The notes: generated by a model not told the origin, from the letters alone. A stretch of 64,000 nt of DNA from DASRHT01 sp035650355 (GCA_035650355.1 DASRHT010000046.1:62001-126000); one strand, 5' to 3'. Shown: positions 30,993 through 40,307, counted from the stretch's first letter. Program-made: numbers and translations.

Positions 30993-33689
30993 ATGACGGT
31001 GGGACTGGTTATTGTGGCACATAGCGCCCAACTCGCGGCAGGTGTCGCCGAGCTTGCAGGCCAGATGACAAAGGGCGCAGTTCGCATTATAGCAAGCGGA
31101 GGGGCTGGCGATGGCGTGCTGGGCACATCGGCTGATGTGATCCTTACGGCAATTCAGACAGCCGATGATACGGATGGCGTGCTGATCCTGCTCGATCTGG
31201 GTAGCGCGATCCTCTCGACCGAAATGGCGCTCGAAATGCTGGACGACGAGCAGCGCCACCGCGTGACGCTCACCTATGCCCCCCTGGTAGAGGGAGCCGT
31301 GACGGCAGCCCTCGAAGCCTCGCTTGGGCATTCGCTGGCCCAGGTGAAGACGGCAGCCGAAAAAATTGCAACCCCTGCCCAATTGCAGCAATTGAAACCA
31401 TTCGAGCAAGAGGCAACCGCAAAGGATGGTCTTGATATTCCGCCAGCCAATACTGATGCTGTGTCTAGCAGGGCAGGGGCGAGCCCTGCCTCTACGGTTG
31501 GCGGCAAGGAAGGTCCTTATGCTGTAGGGGCAATCCCTGGCGGTTGCCCTGCTCCAGAGGCCTATACGCTACACATTACGCTCACGAACCCGCTCGGACT
31601 GCATGCTCGTCCCGCCAGTCTCTTTGTACAAACGGCGGCGCGCTTCCAGACTAACATTCAGGTACAGGGACATGGCAAGCAGGTTGACGCGACCAGCATC
31701 ATCGGCATTCTCTCGCTGGGCGCACGCAAAGGCGATACCATCACCCTTTCCGCCTCTGGCAAAGATGCCCAGGCAGCCCTTGCTGCTCTGGACAAGCTGG
31801 CACAGGCAGGCTTCTATGAAGCAGAGCCTGAGCAGAAACAGGAGCAGCAGGCTAAACCAGCCGCGAGCGCAAAACCTGCTTCGCAGCGTCCTGCTGGACA
31901 AGCCGGTAATGTCTGGCAGGGCATTACTGCATCGGCGGGTGTAGCTCTTGGTCCCGCATTGTTATATATGCCAGACGCTCCCTCGCTCGCTTCGCTGGAA
32001 CAGCGGACCATCCCGCCCGCACAGGTTACGGCTGAGCAAGACCGCCTGCGTCAGGCTCTTCAGACAACTATTGAGGAACTGCAAAAACTGGCGCAGCAGC
32101 TTCAAACGCGGGTAGGTTCAGGGGAGGCGGCTATTATCGAGGCGCAGGAACTGATGTTGCGCGATCCCCTTTTGCTGGATGCCTCCCTGCGCATGATTGC
32201 CGAGCAGCATAGCGATGCCGCCAGCGCGCTCGCCAATGTCGGAGAGAAGCAGGCCGCGACCCTGGCAACGTTGAACGATCCGCTGCTAGCAGGGCGCGCT
32301 GCCGATATACGCGATGCCGCCAGCAGAGCAGTGCGCCATTTGCGCGATCTGGGGACCTCTGAGCAAGACCTGAGCGCCATTGACCGCCCTGTTATCCTCG
32401 TTGCCCGCGACCTGGCTCCATCTGATACGGCGAAATTGCGTCCCGAGACGATCGCGGGGATCGTCACCGTGCTGGGAGGGCCAACCGCCCACGCCGCGAT
32501 CCTGGCGCGCGCTCTGGGCATCCCCGCTCTTGCTGGCCTGGACGAACTCGCTTTGAACGTGATCCAGCCTGGAGACGAGTTGGGGCTAGATGCTGATAAC
32601 GGCTTTCTCTACCTGCGCCCCTCGCCTGATATCCGCAGTGCCATCACCGAGAGGCTGGCAGTCCAGCAACAGCAAAAAGCCACCCTTCAGGCCAGAGCGC
32701 GCCGGACTCAGGCTCCATTGTATCTGGGAGATAGCCAGATTCACCTGCTGGCGAATGTTGGTAGCGAGGCCGAAGCGGAGGCTGCGCGCCAGTGGGGAGC
32801 CGAAGGCATCGGGCTGCTGCGCACCGAGTTCCTCTTCGCCAGCGCCGCCACCATGCCGGACGAGGAAGAGCAACGTCGCCAGTACGCCAGCGTTTTTCGC
32901 GCCTTTAGCGGTTCGCCGGTTATGCAGAACAGACCCATCACCGTTCGCACCCTTGACGCGGGCGCGGATAAACCAATGCCCGCGCTGCAATCGGTCATTG
33001 GCACAGTTCACGAGGCCAATCCCGCCCTCGGCCTGCGCGGCGTGCGCATCCACCTGGCCCACCCCGAGCTGTTAGAGCAACAATTAAGCGCCATCCTGCT
33101 GGCAGCAGCCGATACCGGCATCAATCTGCATATCATGTTGCCAATGGTTACTACTATTGAAGAGGTAGAGGAGATCCAGGCCATTTTTCAGCGCGTCTAC
33201 GATGGACGTGTGCAGCGCGGCATCAAGGTACCTGCTAGTGTGCCACTCGGCATCATGGTTGAGGTGCCTTCGACCATCGTCATGGCAACAGAGCTGGCGC
33301 AACGGGTAGACTTCTTCAGCATCGGCTCAAACGATCTGACGCAGTACACGCTGGCCTGTGACCGCACCAATATCGCCGTTGCCTATCTCTACAACCCGAT
33401 GCAGCCGGCAGTGTTGCGCCAGATTCGCCATCTGGCAACCGCCGCGCGCAACAAGGGGAAGCCGGTCGCAGTCTGTGGCGAGATGGCGGGCGATCCCGTG
33501 CTCGCTCCTGTTCTGGTGGGGTTGGGGGTGAACGAACTAAGCATGGCCCCCACCGCTATCCCAACGGTACGAGCCGCGCTTGAGGGCTTCTCTTTTGAGC
33601 AGATCAGCGAGGCCGCAGAACAGGTCTGCCAGGCCAGCACCGTGGAACAAGTGGCGAAGCTCTGTGCAGACTTACAACAAAGGCGGTGA
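30993..33689 (+). CDS. dhaM: DhaM fused to HPr and complete enzyme I
   Basis: This 898-residue phosphotransfer protein relays phosphate from PEP to the ADP on DhaL. Residues 1-~130 are the EIIA-Dha domain (H10 in VIVAHSAQ). Residues ~190-275 are HPr (NPLGLHARPAS, H204, with a Ser-46-like site in ATSIIGILSLG). Residues ~308-895 are a complete enzyme I: phosphorylation loop LGGPTAHAAILARALG (H500) and the PEP-binding barrel (LLRTEFLFAS, IGSNDLTQYTLACDR, VCGEMAGDP). E. coli DhaM has only a partial enzyme I, so this version could work without separate PtsH/PtsI. The linker 145-189 is encoded by dispersed repeats inserted in frame. The ATG has GGGGAG upstream. Confidence 0.93.
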   Translation: MTVGLVIVAHSAQLAAGVAELAGQMTKGAVRIIASGGAGDGVLGTSADVILTAIQTADDTDGVLILLDLGSAILSTEMALEMLDDEQRHRVTLTYAPLVEGAVTAALEASLGHSLAQVKTAAEKIATPAQLQQLKPFEQEATAKDGLDIPPANTDAVSSRAGASPASTVGGKEGPYAVGAIPGGCPAPEAYTLHITLTNPLGLHARPASLFVQTAARFQTNIQVQGHGKQVDATSIIGILSLGARKGDTITLSASGKDAQAALAALDKLAQAGFYEAEPEQKQEQQAKPAASAKPASQRPAGQAGNVWQGITASAGVALGPALLYMPDAPSLASLEQRTIPPAQVTAEQDRLRQALQTTIEELQKLAQQLQTRVGSGEAAIIEAQELMLRDPLLLDASLRMIAEQHSDAASALANVGEKQAATLATLNDPLLAGRAADIRDAASRAVRHLRDLGTSEQDLSAIDRPVILVARDLAPSDTAKLRPETIAGIVTVLGGPTAHAAILARALGIPALAGLDELALNVIQPGDELGLDADNGFLYLRPSPDIRSAITERLAVQQQQKATLQARARRTQAPLYLGDSQIHLLANVGSEAEAEAARQWGAEGIGLLRTEFLFASAATMPDEEEQRRQYASVFRAFSGSPVMQNRPITVRTLDAGADKPMPALQSVIGTVHEANPALGLRGVRIHLAHPELLEQQLSAILLAAADTGINLHIMLPMVTTIEEVEEIQAIFQRVYDGRVQRGIKVPASVPLGIMVEVPSTIVMATELAQRVDFFSIGSNDLTQYTLACDRTNIAVAYLYNPMQPAVLRQIRHLATAARNKGKPVAVCGEMAGDPVLAPVLVGLGVNELSMAPTAIPTVRAALEGFSFEQISEAAEQVCQASTVEQVAKLCADLQQRR
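31431..31509 (+). repeat. Family-2 hairpin repeat inside the dhaM coding region
   Basis: CTTGATATT, stem CCGCCAGCC (31440-31448), AATACTG, a 47-base loop, stem GGTTGGCGG (31496-31504), CAAGG. The loop contains a family-3 repeat (31469-31495), so one repeat is nested in another. All is read in frame as a linker. Confidence 0.75.
31524..31551. repeat. Family-3 repeat inside the dhaM coding region
   Basis: GTAGGGGCAATCCCTGGCGG and following bases match the core of the family-3 inverted repeat at 23992-24017. It encodes part of the EIIA-HPr linker (VGAIPGGCP). Confidence 0.85.
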
Positions 33690-33704
33690 TTCTGCATCCC
33701 GTCG

Positions 33705-33835
33705 CAGGGCAAGCGCAAGGCATTGCCCCTACAGCCTCCGCGCTGTGATTCTGCATCCCCCACAGGGCGGGGGCAAGCCCCGCCCCTACCATCATTGCCG
33801 ATTCCTCGGTAGGGGCGGGGCTTGCCCCCGCCCTG
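33705..33835. repeat. Cluster of three family-3 repeats between convergent genes
   Basis: Copies at 33705-33732, 33763-33789 and 33809-33835. The last two are exact 27-bp reverse complements with a 19-base loop, a hairpin that could terminate transcription from both sides. Confidence 0.9.
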
Positions 33836-33843
33836 CTCCCTGC

Positions 33844-34854
33844 CTAGCGCGATATCGCGACCACGATATCGCGCTTTTTGATGACGCGATCTACCGCATG
33901 GGCAAACTGCGTGTATGGTGGTTCATTCAGCACCCGCAGACTGCTATGCCGCTCTATCAGTTCGACCAGCGCCGCGCGTTCAATGCGTGTGGCATTCCAG
34001 GCCAGCGCGAGCGAGCCACCAGGTAGCAGCATACGCTCCCAAACGGGCAATGACTCGCTGAGCAGGCTGGCAATTTCGCCGAAATGCTGAATGCCATAGG
34101 GCAGATCGCCCACGATGGCATGCACGCGTGGCCCGCCCGCGACCTCGCGCATATGCAGAGCGGCCTCGCGGGTGTTACCGTGGGCCAGCACTAGCAGCCG
34201 CGTCTCCCCCTTCGGCCCGATCTCGAACTGGTGACGTCGCCCTGCTCTACGAGAACGTTCATCGATCTCTTTCACGCGCATGCCCTCACCGGCAAGATAT
34301 TGCCTGACAAAAACCGCCGTCGTCTCCACATCCTGGCGTTCCAGCTCGATCCCAAAGGCATCATAGCCATAGGCCAGCGCCAGAAAGAGCGTCGTGCCGC
34401 CACCTGCTAGCGGATCAAGGATGCGCAGCCGCTGCGCATATTGCTCGCGATAAGCGCCAGCGAACAAAGCGACATTCAACAGCACACGGGTGAACACCTC
34501 GTTCGTCTTGCCGCGATAGCGCCTGGCCTCCGCCATCTCCAGTGGCACAAACGGGGTAAATCGTGGCTCCAGCGGACGCAACAGCGGCCCTTCCACATCT
34601 CCGATCCGTTCGAAGTAATCGTACACTTCGCTGACCGCGCCCAGGCGAAAGAGGCTATCAAAGACCGTTGGGGATGGAATGCGAGCAGGATCAAGCGTCG
34701 CCAGCAAGTAGCTCTGGCCTGCGAGCGTAACCGGAGCGACCTCATCAATAGCTGCTGCTAGCGGACTGGCAAGCAGCTCAGGAGTCGCCAGCGAGGCCGT
34801 CATATGCGCGTATTGCGTTGTGCGCTGCGGCGTGATTTTCAGGGCAAGCTTCAT
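33844..34854 (-). CDS. Class I SAM-dependent RNA/DNA methyltransferase (UPF0020/Trm11-like)
   Basis: The C-terminal ~200 residues of this 336-residue protein form a Rossmann methyltransferase. Motif I with SAM loop is ILDPLAGGGTTLFLALAYGY, and motif IV is GDLPYGIQH, close to the (D/N)-P-P-Y type of N-methyltransferases on nucleic-acid bases. The N-terminal ~130 residues are a substrate-binding region I cannot assign; it does not clearly read as a THUMP domain. tRNA guanine methylation is the most likely role by family. No Shine-Dalgarno sequence is evident before the ATG at 34854. It is convergent with dhaM, with a repeat cluster between. Confidence 0.82.
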   Translation of the reverse strand: MKLALKITPQRTTQYAHMTASLATPELLASPLAAAIDEVAPVTLAGQSYLLATLDPARIPSPTVFDSLFRLGAVSEVYDYFERIGDVEGPLLRPLEPRFTPFVPLEMAEARRYRGKTNEVFTRVLLNVALFAGAYREQYAQRLRILDPLAGGGTTLFLALAYGYDAFGIELERQDVETTAVFVRQYLAGEGMRVKEIDERSRRAGRRHQFEIGPKGETRLLVLAHGNTREAALHMREVAGGPRVHAIVGDLPYGIQHFGEIASLLSESLPVWERMLLPGGSLALAWNATRIERAALVELIERHSSLRVLNEPPYTQFAHAVDRVIKKRDIVVAISR

Positions 34855-34950
34855 GAGAGGAGTATAGCATAGCTAACAAGAGTCCCAAAGAGTGTACGAG
34901 GGGTCCCTGTAACTTTTCTTCATTGCGTGCCGTGTGATGTAGGGGGAAAA

Positions 34951-34977
34951 CAGGGCAGGGGCAAGCCCTGCCCCTAC
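34951..34977. repeat. Family-3 repeat upstream of the formate dehydrogenase operon
   Basis: CAGGGCAGGGGCAAGCCCTG followed by CCCCTAC, one family-3 copy in the inverted orientation, just before the catalytic subunit gene. Confidence 0.85.
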
Positions 34978-35015
34978 CAACGTTCTTGATGTGTAAAACA
35001 GAAAGTAGAAAAGAG

Positions 35016-38000
35016 ATGGCTGTATTCGCATCATTATTCGGTAAACTGGCTCAGAGCCTTTCCCCTGATGCCGTTGGCAAAACCATTTCGGCTCATGTTG
35101 GCCCTCTGCCTAACCCTTTGAGCAAACGCAGTAAGCAACTGGAGCCGCGCATCCATGACGCCCAGGAGTTCAGGAGCATCTGCCCTTATTGCGCCGTGGG
35201 CTGCGGGCAGCGCGTCTACGTCAAAGATGGCAAGGTGATTGACATCGAGGGCGATTACGAGAGTCCCATCAGCGGCGGTTGCCTCTGTCCCAAAGGCAGC
35301 GCCAGCTATCAGCTCGATATCAACAAAAGGCGCATCACGACGGTGAAATATCGCGCTCCCTACGCGAAGGATTGGGAGGATAAGCCGCTGGATTGGGCGA
35401 TGGACCGCATTGCCCATCTGGTCTACGAGACGCGCGAGGCAACGTTTACTGAGAAGGACCAGGACGGCAATCCCATCAATAATATGCTCTCTATCGGCTC
35501 GCTGGGCGGGGCCACGCTCGATAATGAAGAGAACTATCTCATTCTCAAGTTTTTCCGCGCCCTGGGGATGATCGGCATCGAGAACCAGGCCCGCATATGA
35601 CACAGCGCGTCAGTGCCGGGTCTCGGCACAAGCTTTGGGCGCGGGGCCGCCAATACGTTCCAGCAAGACTTACAGAATAGCGACTGCATCCTCATCGAGG
35701 GAAGCAACTTCGCCGAATGCCATCCGGTCGGCTTTCGCTGGGTGATGGCGGCGAAAGAACGCGGCGCGACAATCATTCACGTCGATCCGCACTTCTCGCG
35801 CACCTCACAAATGGCCGATATCTACGCGCCCATTCGCGCAGGAACGGATATCGCCTTCCTGGGCGGGCTGATCAATTATGTCCTTCAGAATGAACTCTAC
35901 TTTAAAGAATATGTGCAGGCGTACACCAACGCGCAGGCCATTGTGAGCGACGATTTCCAGGATACAGAGGAGTTAGAAGGAGTTTTCTCTGGCCTGGACA
36001 CGGATCAACATCTCTACAACACCACAAGCTGGCAATACAAGCTGACAGAAAAAGAGCAGGAGGAGCAGACGAGAGAGGCGAGGGAGCAGAGCCAGTCCGA
36101 CAAAGCGCAGGAGGTCGGCACCAGCAGCGAACAACATATCATGCCAGACGCTCAGGAGGGACAGGGAACAGTCCCTCATGCTCACCCCAGGGAGATCCAG
36201 CGTGACCCAACGTTGCAGCACCCGCGCTGCGTCTTTCAAGTCCTGAAGCGGCACTATGCGCGCTACACGCCGGCGCTGGTTGAGCAGATTTGCGGCATCC
36301 CTCAGGATCTCTTTTTCAAAATCGCCGCTGCGCTGGTCAAAAACTCGGGCCGCGAGCGCACAACGAACATTACGTATTCCGTGGGCTGGACGCAGCATAC
36401 CATCGGCGTGCAGATGATCCGCACAGCGGGCATTTTGCAGCTTTTGCTGGGCAACATGGGGCGTCCTGGCGGCTGCATCCTGGCGTTACGTGGTCATGCC
36501 AATATCCAGGGTTCCACCGATATCCCCACGCTCTACAACCTGCTGCCAGGCTATCTTGCCATGCCCAATGCGCAACGCGAAGAGTTTGATCTGCAAACAT
36601 ATTGGGCCAATAACGATGAGTCTGCGGGCTGGTGGGTGCATTATCCCGAATACTTCATCAGCCTGATGAAGGCGTGGTACGGAGATGCCGCCACGAAGGA
36701 GAATGACTGGGCCTTTAACTACCTCCCCAAAGTAGTGGGCGACTATTCCGACCTGCCGATGTTCGTCTCCATGAAAGATGGGCATATGAAGGGCTTCTTC
36801 CTGCTCGGTCAGAATCCCGCCGCCGGTGGCATCAATGCTGGCTTCCACCGCGCCGCGCTGGAAAAGTTGGACTGGCTGGTGGTGCGTGATCTCTACCCCA
36901 TAGAATCCGCCATCTATTGGAAGCGTCCAGGCGTTGACCCGACGAAAATAGGTACCGAAGTCTTCTTCCTCCCCGCAGCGTCGCATGTCGAAAAAGAGGG
37001 CAGCTTCACCAATACGCAGCGCCTGATCCAGTGGCGCGAGAAGGCGATAGAGCCGCCCGATGATGCACGCTCGGATAACTGGTTTATGACCGAACTGTAC
37101 GAACGCGTCAAAGCACTGTACAAGAACAGTACGAAGGAGCGCGATAAGCCCATTCTCGACCTGACCTGGAACTACCGGCGCGCAGGTCCATTGCGCGAAC
37201 TTGTGGTTGACGATATTGTGAAAGAGATCAACGGCTACACGCTTGCCGATGGCAAAGTAGTCAAAGATTTTACAGCACTGAAGGGCGATGGCAGTACCGC
37301 ATGTGGCTGCTGGATCTTCAGTGGCATCATGCCGGAGGAGGGCGATAACCGGTCGAAGCACCGCAATCCCGACAATTACGTCAGCCTTGATTGGGGCTTT
37401 GCCTGGCCCGCCAATCGACGCATCCTCTACAATCGCGCCTCAGCCGATCCGCAGGGAAGGCCCTGGTCGGAGCGCAAGAAATACGTCTGGTGGGACTCTG
37501 AGCAGCAGAATAGCGATGGCAGCAAGGGGCGCTGGGTTGGCTATGATATCCCCGACTTTCCTGAAACCAAAGCGCCCGATACCAGAGCCAACTACGACGC
37601 CACGGGGCTGGATGCACACTCCGGCGCTGAACCATTCACCATGCTGGCCGAAGGACGCGGCAGGCTCTATGCCCCGACCGGACTGACCGACGGACCTTTG
37701 CCGACCCATTACGAGCCGGTTGACTCGCCGGTCAACAATCTGCTCTACCCTAAGACGCCGAACAATCCGGTCGTGAAATACTGGGACCGGCCAGATAATC
37801 CCAAGCACGGCATCGCCAATCCCGCGTATCCCTACGCCATCACCACCTATCGCCTGACCGAGCACCATGTCGGCGGAGCAATGTCTCGCTGGGTTCCCTG
37901 GCTCTCCGAGTTACAACCGGAGCTCTTCGCCGAGATTAGCAGGGAGCTGGCGGCGGAAAAGGGCGTCAAGATGGGCGACTGGATCACCATCAACACGGCA

Positions 38001-38267
38001 CGGGGCGAGATCGAGGCAAAGGCGATGGTGACGGACCGCATCCAGCCCTTACAGATAGAGGGGCGCATCGTCCACCAGATCGGCCTGCCGTATCACTGGA
38101 GCTACGCGGGCGTGGTCACGGACGATACCGCCAACGACCTCCTGCTGCTGGTTGCGGAACGCAACGTGAGCATGCACGAAGCCAAATCGTTCACCTGTAA
38201 CATGCGAGCGGGCCGCCGCTCCCATCTCGGCCAGGATGGCAGTTACGTCGCGCGCGAATCGCAGTGA
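35016..38267 (+). CDS. fdnG: Selenocysteine-containing formate dehydrogenase, catalytic alpha subunit
   Basis: The gene is read through an in-frame TGA at 35598-35600 as selenocysteine, giving about 1083 residues. Around the TGA the protein reads NQARI-Sec-HSASVPGLGTSFG, matching the Mo/W active-site loop of FdnG/FdoG-type formate dehydrogenases. A [4Fe-4S] motif (CPYCAVGCGQRVYVKDGK ... GGCLCPKG) lies near the N terminus. The molybdopterin domains follow, and the C terminus ends with the dinucleotide-binding domain (TCNMRAGRRSHLGQDG). Unlike E. coli FdnG there is no twin-arginine signal, so the enzyme is probably cytoplasmic. Starts at 34989 (ATG) and 35016 (ATG) are both possible and neither has an ideal ribosome-binding site. 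A charged insertion lies at about residues 345-395. Beta and membrane subunits follow. Confidence 0.93.
35598..35629 (+). promoter_or_regulatory. UGA selenocysteine codon with bacterial SECIS hairpin
   Basis: TGA at 35598-35600 is followed by a perfect 6-bp stem (GTGCCG 35613-35618 / CGGCAC 35624-35629) with the loop GGTCT. GGUCU is the apical loop bound by SelB in E. coli formate dehydrogenase mRNAs, and the 18-base spacing from the codon is in the usual range. Confidence 0.9.
36156..36177. repeat. Small inverted repeat inside the alpha-subunit insertion
   Basis: GAGGGAC and GTCCCTC (7 bp, 8-base loop) lie in the part of the gene encoding the poorly conserved Glu/Gln-rich insertion. Confidence 0.5.
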
Positions 38268-38273
38268 ATCGCC

Positions 38274-38297
38274 GTAGGGACTCGCTTCAGCGCGTCC
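38274..38297. repeat. Family-3b repeat between alpha and beta subunit genes
   Basis: GTAGGGACTCGCTTCAGCGC followed by GTCC, seven bases after the alpha stop codon. A few AT-rich ATTTATCGCAT-like units follow. Confidence 0.75.
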
Positions 38298-38352
38298 TAT
38301 CGCGATTTATCGCATTACCCAATTTATCGCATCCGTCAAAAAGGAGCAGATC

Positions 38353-39183
38353 ATGGGCCAGAAAGGATTTTTCACCGATACCACGCTCTGTATCGGCTGC
38401 AAAGCCTGCGAGGTGGCATGCAAGCAATGGAATCGCCTGCCAGCCGATGGCTACCAGATGACCGGTCATAGCTACGACAACACAACGGCACTCTCGTCCA
38501 CGACCTGGCGGCACGTCGCCTTCGTCGAGCAGAAACGGTCCGTCGATGGCAAAACATCCCTTGCAGATCGCCCTGGTACAGCCGGTTACGAGGGGGGCAT
38601 TGGCGATTTGAACGGCAAGACCGTCAACTGGCTGATGATGAGCGATGTGTGCAAGCATTGTACGCATGCTGGCTGCATGGAGGCATGCCCCACCGGTGCG
38701 ATCATCCGCAACGAGTTCGGGGATGTTTACGTGCAGCCCGACATCTGCAACGGCTGCGGCTACTGCGTGCCCTCCTGCCCCTTCGGCGTGATCGGGCGCA
38801 ACGAGGAGACCGGCAATGCCGCCAAGTGTACGCTCTGCTACGACCGGCAAAAATACGGTATTGAGCCAGCGTGCGCCAAAGCATGTCCCACCGACTCGAT
38901 TGTTTTTGGCGATCTGGACGAGCTGAAAGAGAAGGCAAAACAACGCGTCACCACGCTGCGAGAGCGCAACGTCCCGACGGCCTATCTCTACGGCGTTGAC
39001 GAAGATACCTCCGTTGGCGACCTCAACGCGTTCTTCCTGCTAACAGAACGGCCTTCCGTCTACAACCTGCCGGAGAGGCCGCATTTGCCGCAGAATAACG
39101 TATTGCCTGGCTTTGTCGCCAGCGCCATCACCGCCACATTTTTAACCCTCGCCACCGCCATCTCGCTGTGGAGAGGCAGGTAA
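38353..39183 (+). CDS. fdnH: Formate dehydrogenase iron-sulfur beta subunit
   Basis: The beta subunit transfers electrons from the catalytic subunit to the membrane subunit through four [4Fe-4S] clusters. The 276-residue protein has four cysteine clusters: CIGCKACEVACKQW, CKHCTHAGCMEACPTGAI, CNGCGYCVPSCPFGVI and CTLCYDRQ...CAKACPT. A single C-terminal membrane helix (LPGFVASAITATFLTLATAI) anchors it, as in FdnH. The ATG follows AAAGGAG. It lies 85 bases after the alpha gene and 28 before the anchor gene. Confidence 0.95.
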   Translation: MGQKGFFTDTTLCIGCKACEVACKQWNRLPADGYQMTGHSYDNTTALSSTTWRHVAFVEQKRSVDGKTSLADRPGTAGYEGGIGDLNGKTVNWLMMSDVCKHCTHAGCMEACPTGAIIRNEFGDVYVQPDICNGCGYCVPSCPFGVIGRNEETGNAAKCTLCYDRQKYGIEPACAKACPTDSIVFGDLDELKEKAKQRVTTLRERNVPTAYLYGVDEDTSVGDLNAFFLLTERPSVYNLPERPHLPQNNVLPGFVASAITATFLTLATAISLWRGR

Positions 39184-39211
39184 ATAGTGTCATCATGATG
39201 GGGAACATGCC

Positions 39212-40291
39212 ATGAACAATCACCATGATCAACAGGCACAAAACGCGGGCGGCATCGCCACCCTGCTCCAACCGGCCAGGCGAGGAACATTGAGCGCAAC
39301 CGACCAACCACGGATAGGCGAGCAATGGACGGGCCAGCCGGAAACCTACTACAATTTACCGCTGCTGAAGAAAGCACATTGGGGATGGGAGATCATCACC
39401 TACTTCTTCCTCGGCGGTGTTGGGGGCGGCTCCTATCTCGCCGCGACGCTGGCCGATTTCTTCGGCTTAAAAAGAGATCAGCCGTTAGTACGCGCCGGAC
39501 GCTACCTCTCGCTGGCCTGTATGCTTGCCAGCCCCATCTTCCTGATCATGGACCTGGGGCGACCGGAGCGGTTTCATCACATGTTGCGGATACTCAAGTT
39601 CCGTTCCGCAATGTCGCTCGGCTCGTGGGGCATCACCTTCTTTGGCCTCTGCTGCGGTCTGACCGCCGCTCACCAGATGGCGAAAGACGGCCTGTTGAAC
39701 TGGTTCCCGTTCATGGCACGCACGATGAGGGCGTTGCCGGTAAAGGCCATCGAGAGCATCGGGGCGCTATTCGGCCTCTTCGTTGCCTCGTACACAGGTG
39801 TGCTGCTCTCCTCCACTGCTGTCCCCATCTGGGCGCGTGCCAAGCACCTTCTGGGGCCGCTCTTTCTCACGTCGGGCCTCTCCACGGGACTTTCCGCGCT
39901 CTCGCTGATCCTCTCACTCGGACGCTTCAAAGGGCAACACGACACGCTTGAGCGCCTGGACCGAGCGGAGATGATCACCACCACTACCGAGCTAGGTTTA
40001 ATTGTCACGCTCATCCCCATATTGGGACCGCTTGCTAAGCCGCTCTTCAGGGGAAAGACTGGCATACTCTTCACCATAGGCACGATTGGGGGCGGACTGC
40101 TTTCGCCTTTGCTGTTGAAACTGGGTTGGCGGATGAACAAAAAGGCAACGTCGCGCTCCCTTACCATCAGCGCGTCCCTGCTGACGCTCATCGGAGGCGT
40201 GATCTTGCGCGCCGTCTGGATACTGGCAGGACGCATATCAGCCGATAACCCGCGAGACATACACTACTATAACGCCCTGGAGCGCCCATAG
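39212..40291 (+). CDS. nrfD: NrfD/PsrC-type membrane anchor of formate dehydrogenase
   Basis: NrfD-family proteins carry electrons or quinol binding for Mo-enzyme complexes without haem. This 359-residue protein has a ~60-residue hydrophilic N terminus, then about eight membrane segments (for example IITYFFLGGVGGGSYLAATL and SIGALFGLFVASYTGVLLSS). The conserved motif around DLGRPERFHHMLRILKFRSA is clear. It takes the place of the haem b subunit FdnI of E. coli. Its TAG stop is part of a family-3b-like sequence. Confidence 0.9.
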   Translation: MNNHHDQQAQNAGGIATLLQPARRGTLSATDQPRIGEQWTGQPETYYNLPLLKKAHWGWEIITYFFLGGVGGGSYLAATLADFFGLKRDQPLVRAGRYLSLACMLASPIFLIMDLGRPERFHHMLRILKFRSAMSLGSWGITFFGLCCGLTAAHQMAKDGLLNWFPFMARTMRALPVKAIESIGALFGLFVASYTGVLLSSTAVPIWARAKHLLGPLFLTSGLSTGLSALSLILSLGRFKGQHDTLERLDRAEMITTTTELGLIVTLIPILGPLAKPLFRGKTGILFTIGTIGGGLLSPLLLKLGWRMNKKATSRSLTISASLLTLIGGVILRAVWILAGRISADNPRDIHYYNALERP

Positions 40292-40307
40292 GGACGAGAT
40301 ATTGTCC
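40289..40307. repeat. Family-3b-like sequence at the anchor-gene stop
   Basis: TAGGGACGAGATATTGTCC starts with the stop codon and has inverted ends (GGAC / GTCC). It resembles the repeat at 53587. Confidence 0.55.

Noticed and set aside
35598..35600. Premature stop or frameshift splitting the formate dehydrogenase gene
   Set aside because: The TGA is in frame, lies at the known selenocysteine position and is followed by a SECIS-type hairpin; both halves align to one protein.
36486..37361. 291-residue minus-strand open frame
   Set aside because: Antisense to the formate dehydrogenase alpha subunit, which is conserved throughout this stretch.
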